From JAXMAF01 sp046350555 (GTDB taxonomy: Bacteria > Planctomycetota > Phycisphaerae > Phycisphaerales > SM1A02), in assembly GCA_046350555.1 (NCBI GenBank), contig JAXMAF010000010.1, positions 1 through 64,000 on the forward strand: a stretch of DNA of 64,000 nt. The letters run 5' to 3'. This document shows positions 1 through 9,417 of this stretch, one piece after another; the stretch's first letter is position 1, and each line of letters opens with the position of its first letter. The position numbers and the translations under genes were made by a program. Below the pieces are notes generated by a model that worked only from the letters and a program-made list of their open reading frames with translations, ran no database searches and had not been told where the DNA came from.

Positions 1-357
1 GCCCTCGACGCCGTGCGCGACCGCACCGGCCGCATCGTGCTGCGCGGCCGCCACGTCCCGCAGCGCGACTCGGTGGAGCTGAGCGTGGAGGACAACGGAC
101 CGGGCGTCGCCGCCGAGATCCGCGACCAGATCTTCGAGCCCTTCGTGAGCACCAAGGGCCAGCGCGGCACGGGACTGGGCCTGGCGGTGACGCGCAAGAT
201 CGCGCAGGAGCACGGCGGCGCCATCGGCGTGCAGAGCGAGCCGGGCAAGGGCAGCGTCTTCACGATCGTCCTGCCGCTCTCGCAGCCCGACCTCGAGAAG
301 GGCAAGACGCACGCCCCGCGCGCCGGCGTGGACGTGCTCGAGGGACGGCTCGAGTAG
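1..357 (+). CDS. Sensor histidine kinase, C-terminal part (cut by window edge)
   Basis: The frame is open from the first base, so only the last ~118 residues are present. They form the end of a GHKL ATPase domain: an ALDAV stretch at the N-box end, DNGPGV (G1 box), IFEPFVSTK (F box) and GTGLGLAV (G2 box). The family autophosphorylates a histidine upstream and passes phosphate to a response regulator; that histidine and the sensor domains lie outside the window. A charged tail of about 25 residues follows the ATPase fold. The partner regulator is not visible, so the signal is unknown. Confidence 0.9.
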   Translation, partial: ALDAVRDRTGRIVLRGRHVPQRDSVELSVEDNGPGVAAEIRDQIFEPFVSTKGQRGTGLGLAVTRKIAQEHGGAIGVQSEPGKGSVFTIVLPLSQPDLEKGKTHAPRAGVDVLEGRLE

Positions 358-405
358 CGACTGCGCGTCGTTGAACCGCGTTCCCTTCGTCCTACACTCA
401 AGGCC

Positions 406-1020
406 ATGTCCGGCATTCCCCACGAAATGCTCACCGCGGTCCAGTATCAGCGCACACGCGAGATGACCATCGACGAGCTGCTGCTCGAGAACCGCGTCGT
501 CTTCCTCGTCGGCGAGATCAACTACGCGTCGGCGGCGCGGGTCATGATGCAGATGCTCTACCTGGAGAACCAGAAGAAGGGCCAGGACATCAACCTCTAC
601 ATCAACTCGCCCGGCGGCAGCATCGACGACACGCTGGCGATCTACGACACGATGCAGTTCATCTCGTCCGAGGTCGCGACGTACTGCATCGGCCGCGCGT
701 ACTCGGGCGGCGCCGTGCTCCTCTGCGCCGGCCAGCCCAAGAAGCGGTTCATCCTGCCGCACGCCAAGGTGATGATCCACCAGCCGTGGGGCGGCGTGAC
801 CGGCCAGACGACCGACATCCAGATCCAGGCCGAGCAGATCATCAAGGCGAAGCAGACGCTCAACGAGATCGTCGCCCGCCACACGGGCCAGCCGATCGAG
901 CGCGTCGCGAGGGACGGCGAACGGGACAAGTTCTTCTCCGCCGCGGAGGCGAAGGCCTACGGCATCGTGGACGAGGTCTTCACCGCGCCACCGAAGCACG
1001 AAGGCCCGAAGAAGCCATGA
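406..1020 (+). CDS. clpP: ATP-dependent Clp protease proteolytic subunit, paralogue 1
   Basis: 204 residues, normal length for ClpP, the serine peptidase that forms a double heptameric barrel fed by ClpX or ClpA/C unfoldases. The nucleophile serine sits in an unusual YSGGA context where most ClpPs have ASMGA. The histidine (MIHQPWGG) and the aspartate (RDGERD) are retained, so all three triad positions are present. ATG start. A second clpP starts 65 bp downstream on the same strand, so the two are probably co-transcribed and may form hetero-oligomers, as in other bacteria with tandem clpP genes; that is inference. Confidence 0.95.
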   Translation: MSGIPHEMLTAVQYQRTREMTIDELLLENRVVFLVGEINYASAARVMMQMLYLENQKKGQDINLYINSPGGSIDDTLAIYDTMQFISSEVATYCIGRAYSGGAVLLCAGQPKKRFILPHAKVMIHQPWGGVTGQTTDIQIQAEQIIKAKQTLNEIVARHTGQPIERVARDGERDKFFSAAEAKAYGIVDEVFTAPPKHEGPKKP

Positions 1021-1085
1021 CCGGCCGCGGCGCCAGCGTTTCCAGAGTTCATCCGGCCCTCGAAGAGGAAGAGGACGACGACACC

Positions 1086-1688
1086 ATGCCCCTTGTTCCG
1101 ATCGTCATCGAGAAGACCGGCCGCGGAGAGCGCGCGTACGACATCTTCTCGCGGCTGCTCAACGACCGCATCGTCTTCATCGGCGGCGCCGTCTCCGACG
1201 AGCTCTCCAACCTCGTCGTCGCGCAGCTCCTGTTCCTCGCCAACGAGGATCCCAAGGCCGACGTCCACGTCTACATCAACAGCCCGGGCGGCAGCGTCAC
1301 CGCCGGACTGGGCATCGTCGACACGATGCGCTCGGTGCCGTGCGACGTCGCGACGTACATCATCGGCCAGGCGGCGTCGATGGGATCGGTCATCGCCTGC
1401 TGCGGATCGAAGGGCAAGCGCTTCTCGCTGCCCAACGCCGAGAACCTGATGCATCAGCCGCTGCTGGGCGGCGTCCTCGAAGGCCAGGCGACCGACCTGG
1501 AGATCGAGGCGCGGCACATCATGCGCATGCGCGAGACGATCTACGACCTCTACGCCGAGACGACCGGGCAACCCAAGCCACGGATCGCCGAGGACTGCGA
1601 GCGCAACAAGTGGCTGAACGCCGCCGAGATGCTCGAGTACGGGCTGATCGACCGCGTGCTCAGCAAGCTTCCGAGCAAGGCCGGTTGA
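1086..1688 (+). CDS. clpP: ATP-dependent Clp protease proteolytic subunit, paralogue 2
   Basis: 200 residues, the more canonical of the two ClpPs. Serine is in GQAASMGS, histidine in LMHQPLLGG and aspartate in the AEDCERN segment, which matches the usual ERDTERD region. The N-terminus (MPLVPIVIE) resembles standard mature ClpP starts. The ATG at 1086 follows a purine-rich stretch, so I prefer it to longer in-frame extensions that run into paralogue 1. It follows paralogue 1 by 65 bp and probably shares its mRNA. No unfoldase gene is adjacent. Confidence 0.95.
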   Translation: MPLVPIVIEKTGRGERAYDIFSRLLNDRIVFIGGAVSDELSNLVVAQLLFLANEDPKADVHVYINSPGGSVTAGLGIVDTMRSVPCDVATYIIGQAASMGSVIACCGSKGKRFSLPNAENLMHQPLLGGVLEGQATDLEIEARHIMRMRETIYDLYAETTGQPKPRIAEDCERNKWLNAAEMLEYGLIDRVLSKLPSKAG

Positions 1689-1777
1689 CGCGGATCACGC
1701 CCGCGCCGCGACGATCCGGGCGGAACCGAGCCGGCCGACGGCGCGGCGCCCGACGCGAGTCCGTTACGCTGCCGCAC

Positions 1778-2796
1778 ATGTCCGCGACCCTCCCGCCTTC
1801 CAAGCGCGATCTCCTCGATCTGGACGGTCTCGGGCGCGAGACGATCGTGTCGCTGCTCGACGCGGCCGCGGCGCACGCGATCGACTTCCTCCGGCGACGC
1901 CAGCGTACCTCCGCGAGCCGGGCGCCGGCAACGTCTCCCGCCTGGCAGCAGCCAGGGCGCCGATCCCAGCCGCGCGACGCGGCGCTGCGCCGACGCTGGC
2001 GGGGCGCATCGTCGCCAACCTCTTCTTCGAGGATTCGACCAGGACGGCCCAGCTTCTCCGTCGCCGCACGGCGCCTCGCCGCGGGCGTCGTCGACCTGGG
2101 CGGAGGAAGCCGCTCGAGCGTCAGCAAGGGCGAGACGCCTTCGCCGACACGGCAACATCGAGGCGATGGGCGTCGACGCGATCAGCTCGCGCCACGCCGC
2201 GTCGAAGCGCGGCCCACCTGCTCGCGCGGGCCGTTCGATGCCCCGTGGTGAACGCCGGCGACGGCCGTCACGCCCATCCCACGCAGGGACTGCTCGACCT
2301 GCTCGCGCTGCGCGAACGGCTTGGCGACCCCGCTGCCGGGCGCGTCGCCATCGTCGGCGACATCGGCAACAGCCGCGTGGCCCGTTCCACGCTGCACGGG
2401 CTCGTCGCGCTCGGCGTCTACGTCGCCTGCTGTCGGCCGCCGACGCTCGTCTCGCGATCGTTCGAGCGCATCGCCGGTGGACCCGGCGACGCGCATCAGC
2501 CACGACCTCGACGCCGAGCCAGACGGCGCTCGACGATCATGATGCCGCGGGTGCAGCCGGCGCCGCCAGCGGAAGCCGCTGTCGCCGCCGACTTCCACGA
2601 TCTCTTCGGCCTCACCCAGCGACGACTCGACTGGCCGCCCGCGCACGCCGCGGTGATGCATCCCGGCCTGCTCAACCGCGGCGTCGAGATCGACTCCGCC
2701 GCCGCCGACCATCCCACGCGCAGCGTCATCCTCCGACAGGTGGCGCTGGGCGTCGCGGTGCGTATGGCGGTGCTTCGAGTGGGTGATCCGCCGGGC
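1778..2796 (+). pseudogene. pyrB: Aspartate carbamoyltransferase, broken by several frameshifts
   Basis: Stretches of PyrB occur in order but in changing frames. The N-terminal helix (KRDLLDLDGLGRETI) is at 1778-1900, NLFFEDSTRT (carbamoyl-phosphate site) near 2015-2045, SVSKGE near 2120, NAGDGRHAHPTQ near 2250-2290, VAIVGDIGNSRVAR near 2345-2385, and MHPGLLNRGVEIDS near 2655-2695. PyrB makes carbamoyl-aspartate in pyrimidine synthesis. Every active-site motif survives, which argues against old decay. Because the next two genes are damaged the same way, I suspect sequence or assembly error. The end coordinate is approximate because the stop codon cannot be placed. Confidence 0.85.
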
Positions 2797-2854
2797 GCAG
2801 CCGATCAGCGCGGTGGGTGGAACGTGCCGCACGACGCTTCCTACCCTTCCGCCC

Positions 2855-4080
2855 ACGCCCGAGTTCCGCCACGCGACGCTTCCGAACGGCCTCACCATCG
2901 TCGCCGAGGTGGACGACGCGGCGCACACCGCCGCGGCCGGCTTCTTCGTCAAGACCGGTGCGCGACGAGCAGACGCGCCTCATGGGCGTGAGCTACTCGA
3001 ACACATGATGTTCATGGAACCGCCATGCTCGGCGAGCGACGTGAACGAGCAGTTCGACGACCTGCGCGCCGAGCACAACGCCTTCACCACGAGCGAGGTC
3101 ACCGCCTTCCACGTGCACACGCCTCGAGCGGCTCGCCCTGCCGCTCGAGATCCTCGCGGACATCATGCGGCCATCGCTTCGTCCCGCCGACTTCGACGAG
3201 GAAAAGGTGATCCTCGAGGAGATCGCGATGTACGACGACCAGCCCTTCTGGGTGCTCTACGAGCACGCCATGGAGGCGTACTACGGCGACCATCCGCTCG
3301 CCCACCGCGTGCTCGACGAAGGAGTCGATCGCGGCGCTCGGCGCGACGAGATGCGCCGCTACTTCGAGCACCGCTACTCCGCCGACAACACCGTCCTCGG
3401 CGCTCGCCGACGTGCTCGACTTCGACGCCATCGTGGGCGACGCGTCGCGCTGGTGCGTCCGTGGCAGGCGACCGTGGCGGTATGCACCCACGCCGGTCGA
3501 GACGGCCGCGCGTACCATCGAGGTGCAGCACGAGAAGACCAACCGCCACTACGAGCTTCTTTCGCGATCCCGGCGCCGTCCGGCCCGTGATCGAGCGGGC
3601 GCTATGCTGCCGCCGTCCTCGCCGACGTGCTCGGCGACGCGGACGGCTCGCGACTCTACTGGTCGCTGGTCGAGACGGCCTCGCCGAGGCGCGCAGCGCA
3701 ATACGAGGGCCGCGACGGCGACGGGGTGCTCTTCGTCTACTTCGCATGTCCACCGAGGCGGCCGAGGTGCGCCGGGTCGCAGCCGGCGCCTGCGCGCTCG
3801 CCGATTCGCTCAAGGACGACGACCTCGCCCGGGCCCGCAGCAAGATCGCGACGTCGCTGACCCTCGCGGGCGAGCGCCCCGCCGGCCGCATGCGCCGGCT
3901 GGGCACCGTGTGGACCGCGCTGGGCCGCTACGAGTCGCTCGAGGACGACCTGCGCCGCGTGGACGCCCTGACCGTCGACGACCTGCGCTGTCTCGCGCGA
4001 CTTTCCGCCAGCGCCGCGGACGATCGCGTCGCTGCGGGCCGGTTCGACCGCGGCGTGCTGCCCTGCGATCGCGGGCGGCG
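2855..4080 (+). pseudogene. M16-family zinc peptidase (processing-peptidase-like), frameshifted
   Basis: Pieces of an M16 peptidase can be followed through several frames: FRHATLPNGLTIVAE near 2862, AGFFVKTGAR near 2935, LEHMMF at the HxxEH site near 2995-3015, AEHNAFTTSEVTAFHVHT near 3070-3120, FDEEKVILEEIAMYDDQP near 3195-3245, and a C-terminal run to about 4050. The HxxEH region itself is hit: the frame reads SYSNT then a stop where SHFLEHMMF is expected. No clear start codon survives; the first homologous codon is an ACG at 2855. The family digests small peptides or processes precursors. Damage looks identical in kind to the flanking genes. Confidence 0.8.
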
Positions 4081-4109
4081 CGGGTGTCGCGGGGAGCGCC
4101 GGAGGCGTG

Positions 4110-4855
4110 CACCACGACGGTGTGGCCGCCGCCGCGCCGGCCGACCGCAATCTCTCCAAAGACCGCCTGCATGGTGGATGGCTCGCGCCGAGCAGCCCGC
4201 GGATGTACGCCGCCAGCAGGCGAGCCGCGTGCACGGGCTCGCCGGTCGGCGGATCGATGCGATCCTCCTCGGCGAGCAGACGGAGACGGATCGTCTCGCG
4301 CGCACGGGCCACGCGCGCCCGCGGAGCGCCGCGGCGACCACGCCGCCGTCGCGCGCTGAACGCGACTGGGCCGCGCCATCGTGCGTCTCGAGGGCGTAGC
4401 GCACGCCGCCGTCGTCGAGCAGCGACCACTGGAAGCCGCAGCATGCTGCCGGGCGTCGAGATCAGCGGCGGGATCGGCGATGCCTTGCCGCCGCGACGAA
4501 TGCGTGTCGTGGCTGCGCTGGCGCGGGCGCGCCGTCGACGATCATCCGGGCAGACCGTTTCCGGCCATGTAGAACCCGGCGAGCCTGCGTCGAGCCGTCG
4601 TGCAGCGGGCGGAACGTCCTTGAGCAGGTCCTAGTCGGTCAGCGTCGAGGAGCCGCGCCCCGGCTTGACCAGGGCGATCACCTCTCCGCGCGAGCAGGTC
4701 GATGCCTCCGCTGAAGCGGCCGCGCGTTCTCGCGGCCATGCTCCTGGCCGTGCCGCGCAGCATGCCGTGAAGCGCGTGAAGAGCGACACCGTCTGGCTCG
4801 TTTCCGAGAAGTCCCAGCGGCGGACGCAGACGGCTTCGTCGGTGAGGGTGGGCAC
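4110..4855 (-). pseudogene. recO: DNA repair protein RecO, frameshifted
   Basis: Read on the minus strand from a GTG at 4855, the N-terminus (PTLTDEAVCVRRWDFSETSQ) is a clear RecO oligonucleotide-binding fold. It is followed in shifted frames by RGRFSGGIDL, RGEVIALVKPGR, RLAGFYMAGNGL and an SLLDDGGVRYALE-like stretch. RecO loads RecA with RecR and RecF in gap repair. The C-terminal half, below about 4450, is too scrambled to place the stop, so 4110 is approximate. Convergent with the M16 gene. This is the third conserved gene in a row with scattered indels. Confidence 0.75.
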
Positions 4856-4989
4856 GTGGGGCAGGTTGGCGGGGGCGCTGTCCGCCATGCCGAGCGCCGT
4901 GGGCCGCGTCGATGGCCGTCCATCATTGACCGTTCGATTCCTTCCGACACGCGCTCGGCGGCACCGTCCATCGACCATCCCCGCTTGTC

Positions 4990-5664
4990 GTGTTGGCCCT
5001 CGCCCTCCGTTGGTGGCGCGTACTCGCCGGAGGCGACGGATCGGGATCGAAGGGGGTGGGCGCGCTGAAGTCCGCCCGCTGGATCCCAGGGCGTTGCGGC
5101 GACTGTGCCGGCGGTCAGCTCGTCGCCGTTGCCGCCGCCGATCCGCTTCTTCGCGAAGCGCTGCACCACCGAGACCAACGCGGTGCTGGAGAGCCTGGTT
5201 CGGTCCGGTTCGCCGAGCGCTTCCTCGATCGTCCATCGACGTCGTTCCACATGGGGATGCGCATCGCGCGCACCGCCGACCCGCAGCGCCTCGAGTGGAC
5301 GATCGTCTACGGCGAGGGCGACGCGCGACAGGAGCGTCCGTACGAACTTCTCGTCGACGATGCGGCGCGCGGGGCGTTCACCGTCGATGAGAGGAACGGG
5401 ATCGCCATCCCGGCGCGCCTGATCGGCGGAACGCTCTGGAGCGCCTTCGCCATCGAAGGCACGCAGGTCGTGACGTCGTATCGACTGGAGCGCGGCGCCG
5501 CCACCGACGCCGGCCAGGGATCCGGCGAGCGACTGGTGGTCGAGATGCTCTCGTTCCCCTCGACGGTGCCGATCACGCCCGCCCACGACGACGTGCCGCC
5601 GGTCACGTTGTACGAGCCGAAGACGGTGCAGCGCGCAGAGCTTCGGCGGACGGGCGGTGGGTAA
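4990..5664 (+). CDS. Hypothetical protein, N-terminus probably frameshifted
   Basis: From about 5250 to the stop at 5664 the frame reads as a convincing soluble protein, with segments such as RLEWTIVYGEGDARQERPYE and GTLWSAFAIEGTQVVTSY. I do not recognise the family. The beta-rich pattern and the WTIVYGEG segment would suit a small barrel or lipocalin-like fold, but this is a guess. Before 5250 the frame is Arg/Gly-rich and less natural, and the start (a GTG at 4990) is not trustworthy. The damaged stretch beginning in pyrB probably extends into this 5' end. Divergent from recO. Confidence 0.5.
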   Translation: MLALALRWWRVLAGGDGSGSKGVGALKSARWIPGRCGDCAGGQLVAVAAADPLLREALHHRDQRGAGEPGSVRFAERFLDRPSTSFHMGMRIARTADPQRLEWTIVYGEGDARQERPYELLVDDAARGAFTVDERNGIAIPARLIGGTLWSAFAIEGTQVVTSYRLERGAATDAGQGSGERLVVEMLSFPSTVPITPAHDDVPPVTLYEPKTVQRAELRRTGGG

Positions 5665-5709
5665 GGCGGGCGAGTCGGGGAACTGGGATTCGAGATCGCG
5701 GAGCTCAAG

Positions 5710-5779
5710 TCTGAAATCTGAAGTCTGAAATCTGAAATCTCAGATCTCAGATCTCAGATCTCAGACTTGAGATCTGAAT
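5710..5779. repeat. Heptamer tandem array, ten units in two flavours
   Basis: Ten 7-bp units run without a gap: four of the TCTGAAA type (one ends in G), four of TCTCAGA, then CTTGAGA and TCTGAAT. The array is AT-rich in a GC-rich genome and fills the gap between two convergent genes. Its right end touches the stop codon of the kinase gene. Confidence 0.9.
5754..5777. terminator. Possible bidirectional terminator hairpin in the heptamer array
   Basis: TCAGATCTCA (5754-5763) and TGAGATCTGA (5768-5777) are perfect reverse complements separated by GACT. The 10-bp stem lies between the ends of two convergent genes, a normal place for a shared terminator. There is no U-tract, so the function is inferred from position. 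Confidence 0.45.
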
Positions 5780-8700
5780 CAGGGATCGGAGCTCGGATCG
5801 GCGTTGGTGTGGATTGACTCGGACGGTTGCGTGCCGAACAGCTGGGGATCTTCGTCGTCGGGATCGTCGGACCATGCGATCAGGCGCTTCGCCTCGGGTG
5901 AATCGGGATCGAGGGTCTTGGTCCGCTCGAGCTGGTAGCGCAGGTTTCCGGCGATGTGCCGGCGGCAGTAGCTCAGGTCCCACTCCGTCACCTCGCCGGA
6001 GGTCGACGCGGCGAAGAGCGTTCTTCCGTCGGTGGAGAGGGCGACGTCGGAGAGCTCCCAGCCGGGTGCGGCGGCGATCGTGAGCACGTTCTGCCGCTGA
6101 CGGACGTTCCACACGCGCACGGTGCCGTCGCCGCCGCCCGAGACGACGATGTTCGGATCGGCGCGGCTGAAGAGCACGTCGCCCACGAGCGCGGCGTGTC
6201 CAGCCAGCTCGCCAAGATGTTCGCCGCTGGCGATGTCGAAGAGCCGCACCGTCTTGCCCCATGTTCCGACGGCGAGCACGCCACCGGTCGGGTCGATCGC
6301 CAGCGACCACGCCGTGGCGTTCGCATCAGGGCCTTCCGGCGGCACGAACTCGCGACGAAGCGTGCCGTCGATCCCCCATTGCGCAACCGATGGCGCGCGG
6401 ATCGATCCGATGAACGACTCGCCATCGGGCATCCATGCGACACCGAGCGCCTGCGCGGTGGTCCGGCAGCGCACGACCTCCCGCATCGACGGCACCTCGA
6501 TGATCGAATGGTTCAGTCCCGGCCCGCACGCGGCGAGCAGGCGCCGCGCCGGATGCCACGCGATCGACGCCGCGGTCTCGCTGCTCAGCCCGGTGCGTTC
6601 GCCGACCGACTCGCCGCGGGCGACGTCCCACACCACGAGCCTTCCGTCCCGGTACAGCACCGCGAGCAACGCGTCGTCTGACGAGAACGCGAGCGTCCGC
6701 ACGCGGGCGTCGTAACCGGGCAGCGTGGCGACGACGCCACCATCCGCCGTCCGCTGGATCGTCACCCCCGCCGGACCGGCGCCGCCGAACGCGACCAGTC
6801 GTCCATCGCGGGTCGTCGCCACGTTCTGCGAACCCTCGCCGGCGCGCAGCAGCCGGCGCGCCCCGTCGTCGTTCGTCTCCCAGAGACGGATGATGTCGCC
6901 GATGTGCAGCGTGATGGCGAGCCTTCCGCCGTCCACGATCGCCGCGGCGTTGGGCCCTTCGGGAAGCGAGTAGCTGCGTCGCACCGTGCGCGTCGCCATG
7001 TCCCAGATGTCCATCATCCACCAGCCGACGCTCACGAGCTGTCGACCGTCCGCGCCGACGCGCAGCGCGCGAACGGTCCCGTTCGGTCGGCGGGCGCTCT
7101 CGATGAGCGTCCTCGAGCGCACATCCCAGAAGCGGATCACGCGATCGATGCCGCCGCTGACCAGGAGCGCGCCGTCGGCGGTGATCGTCATCGCCGACAC
7201 GGCGCCGACGTGACCCTCGAGCGAACCGAGCGGTCGACCCTCCCGGTCCCAGAGCCTGATCGCGCCGTCGGTGGTTCCCGTGGCGATCACGCCGCCATCG
7301 GGCGTCGACACGAGCGCCGAGACCACGCCGTCGACCGGCCACTCGCGCACGAGCGAGCCGTCGACGACCGACCACTCGCGCACCATGCGGTCCTCGCCAC
7401 CGCTGACCACGACTCCGCCGGAGAGCGCCGCCAGTCCGCGCACCGCGCCGCGAGGCGCGCCGATCCGCGCGAACTCGTCGAGCGTCGTCGGCGCGCGCAG
7501 CACGAGCTGGCCGTCGGTGGCGCCGACGGCGAGGACGCCGCCCTCGTCGAGGGCGAGCGCCCGGACGGCGTCGACGGCGTCGGTCCGCTGAAACGAGACG
7601 CGGCCGTCGGGCATGGCCAGCAGCGACAGGCGCCCGTCGTCCCCGCCGCAGACGACGACGGAGCCGCTCGCATCCGTCGCGACGGCGCGCAGCTGGTCCT
7701 GGGTCGCCGACTCCGGATGAAGCAGCCGCGTCGCCACGCACGCCTCGTGCATGTAGAGCTCCAGCAGCGCGTCGTAGGCCAGCGTGGAGCGCGGCGCACG
7801 GAAGAACTCGGGCCAGATGATGTCCTCCGCCGCGAGCAGGTTGCCGGTGCGCGCGAAGAGCCGTCCCCGCTCGATGTGGCTCACCGCCAACTGCTCGGCC
7901 AGGTGCGTGGCCGTCTCGTCGGCCCGCGTCGCCTCGTCGACGGCGCGGGCGCGGGCCTGCTCCGCCTCGGCGGCCAGCGCCGCGTTGCGCTCGGCCTGGA
8001 CCCACGCCTGGACCGCGAACGCCCCGAGACCGATCGCCATGAGCGCCGCCGCGGCCACGGCGCCCTGGTAGCGCCGGAGCTGCTTGCGGATCACGTACAT
8101 CGCCGAGTGCTGCCGCGCGACGATCGGTTCCCCCGCGAGGAAGCGGCGCACGTCGGCGACGAGCTCCTGCGCCGACTGGTAGCGCCGCTCGCGGTCCTTG
8201 TCGAGCGCCTTGTGGACGATCGTCTCGACGTCGCCGCGACACTCCTTCGCCCGCATGCCAAGGCGCGTCGGCTCGTCCTCGCGAATCGCGCGGGCGGCGT
8301 CCGGGATCGAGCGGCGCGAGACGTCGAGGGGAAGTCCGCCGCCAAGCAGCTCGTAGAGGATCACCCCCAGCGCGTAGACGTCGCTGCGCACGTCCACCTC
8401 GTCGGGATCGCCCGCCACCTGCTCGGGGCTCATGTAGGGAAGCGTGCCGACGAGCTGGCCGATGCTGGTGAGCTGCGTCGAGATCTCCGCGTCGCCGTCG
8501 GTCACCCGGGCCACGCCGAAATCGAGCACCTTCGGCTGGCCGGTCGCGTCGACGAGGATGTTCGCCGGCTTGAGGTCGCGGTGGATGACCCCGCGCTGGT
8601 GCGCGTGCGCCACCGCCTCGCCGACCTTCGCCACCAGCTCGAGGCGCGCGTCGCGTCCCAGCGCGTGCCGGTCGGCATACGCGTTGAGCGGCACGCCGTC

Positions 8701-9264
8701 GACGTACTCCATCACGAAGAAGGCTTGGTCGGGCTTCTCCGGATCGCCGGCGCCCGCCTCGTGGATCTGGGCGATGCCCGGATGCTGAAGCCTGCCGAGG
8801 ATGTGCGCCTCGTGCGCGAACCGGCGCAGGATGCGGCGCGATGCAAAGCTCGAGCGCACGACCTTGATCGCGACGCGCCGCCGCGGCATCGCCTGCTCGG
8901 CCTCGTAGACGCTCCCCATCCCGCCTTCGCCGATGAGGCGGATGATGCGGTACTCGCCGGTGAGCACCGGCACCGGCTCGCGACGGGAGCGCGGGCCGGG
9001 AAGGACCGCGCGACTGTCGGCTTCGGCAAGCTCGCCAGCCAGCAGTCGTGCGCCGCCACCGACGGTCGCGACGGGCGAGTCGTCGGCCGCGAGCATCGCC
9101 TCGAGCTCGGCGCGCAGGGTTGGATCGTCGCCTGTCGAGGCTCGCACGAGCGCCATCCGCTCGTCCGCCGGAAGTTCGACGGCTCGCGCGAAGAGGTCCA
9201 TGAGCCGCTGAAAGCGGTCGTCGGCGCTCACGTCGGATGGTACGGCGACGGTCACGGCCGGCAT
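5779..9264 (-). CDS. Membrane Ser/Thr protein kinase with WD40 sensor domain
   Basis: 1161 residues from the ATG at 9264. A helical N-terminal segment (about 15-65) resembles those found before planctomycete Hanks kinases. The kinase domain spans about 105-370, with GEGGMGSV (112-119), VAIK (lysine 134), HRDLKPAN and DFG. One membrane helix follows near 415-435, then a short coiled coil (AERNAALAAEAEQARA), then a C-terminal half of WD40 repeats with many G-x-D-x-x-x-R-x-W units. The likely layout is a cytoplasmic kinase and an extracytoplasmic or membrane-distal beta-propeller that senses or scaffolds. ATGs further upstream would only add unrelated Arg-rich sequence. ECF sigma genes lie upstream, a common pairing in this group. 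Confidence 0.93.
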   Translation of the reverse strand: MPAVTVAVPSDVSADDRFQRLMDLFARAVELPADERMALVRASTGDDPTLRAELEAMLAADDSPVATVGGGARLLAGELAEADSRAVLPGPRSRREPVPVLTGEYRIIRLIGEGGMGSVYEAEQAMPRRRVAIKVVRSSFASRRILRRFAHEAHILGRLQHPGIAQIHEAGAGDPEKPDQAFFVMEYVDGVPLNAYADRHALGRDARLELVAKVGEAVAHAHQRGVIHRDLKPANILVDATGQPKVLDFGVARVTDGDAEISTQLTSIGQLVGTLPYMSPEQVAGDPDEVDVRSDVYALGVILYELLGGGLPLDVSRRSIPDAARAIREDEPTRLGMRAKECRGDVETIVHKALDKDRERRYQSAQELVADVRRFLAGEPIVARQHSAMYVIRKQLRRYQGAVAAAALMAIGLGAFAVQAWVQAERNAALAAEAEQARARAVDEATRADETATHLAEQLAVSHIERGRLFARTGNLLAAEDIIWPEFFRAPRSTLAYDALLELYMHEACVATRLLHPESATQDQLRAVATDASGSVVVCGGDDGRLSLLAMPDGRVSFQRTDAVDAVRALALDEGGVLAVGATDGQLVLRAPTTLDEFARIGAPRGAVRGLAALSGGVVVSGGEDRMVREWSVVDGSLVREWPVDGVVSALVSTPDGGVIATGTTDGAIRLWDREGRPLGSLEGHVGAVSAMTITADGALLVSGGIDRVIRFWDVRSRTLIESARRPNGTVRALRVGADGRQLVSVGWWMMDIWDMATRTVRRSYSLPEGPNAAAIVDGGRLAITLHIGDIIRLWETNDDGARRLLRAGEGSQNVATTRDGRLVAFGGAGPAGVTIQRTADGGVVATLPGYDARVRTLAFSSDDALLAVLYRDGRLVVWDVARGESVGERTGLSSETAASIAWHPARRLLAACGPGLNHSIIEVPSMREVVRCRTTAQALGVAWMPDGESFIGSIRAPSVAQWGIDGTLRREFVPPEGPDANATAWSLAIDPTGGVLAVGTWGKTVRLFDIASGEHLGELAGHAALVGDVLFSRADPNIVVSGGGDGTVRVWNVRQRQNVLTIAAAPGWELSDVALSTDGRTLFAASTSGEVTEWDLSYCRRHIAGNLRYQLERTKTLDPDSPEAKRLIAWSDDPDDEDPQLFGTQPSESIHTNADPSSDP

Positions 9265-9417
9265 ACGCCGTGCGCGGCCGCGGCCTCGAGGGAATCCCGT
9301 CGCGGCGCCGCTCGCTCCCTTCCGGCCACCGGAGATTCCTTGGGGAAACCCTGCGCGTGGTCGATCCCGATTGCGTTCTCCGCTGGAGCGACGGACACCC
9401 TTCGTCCGAGATCTCGC

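Noticed and set aside
786..1085. N-terminal extension of the second ClpP into the first
   Set aside because: The extra 100 residues are Arg/Gly-rich shadow sequence; the ATG at 1086 gives the family N-terminus.
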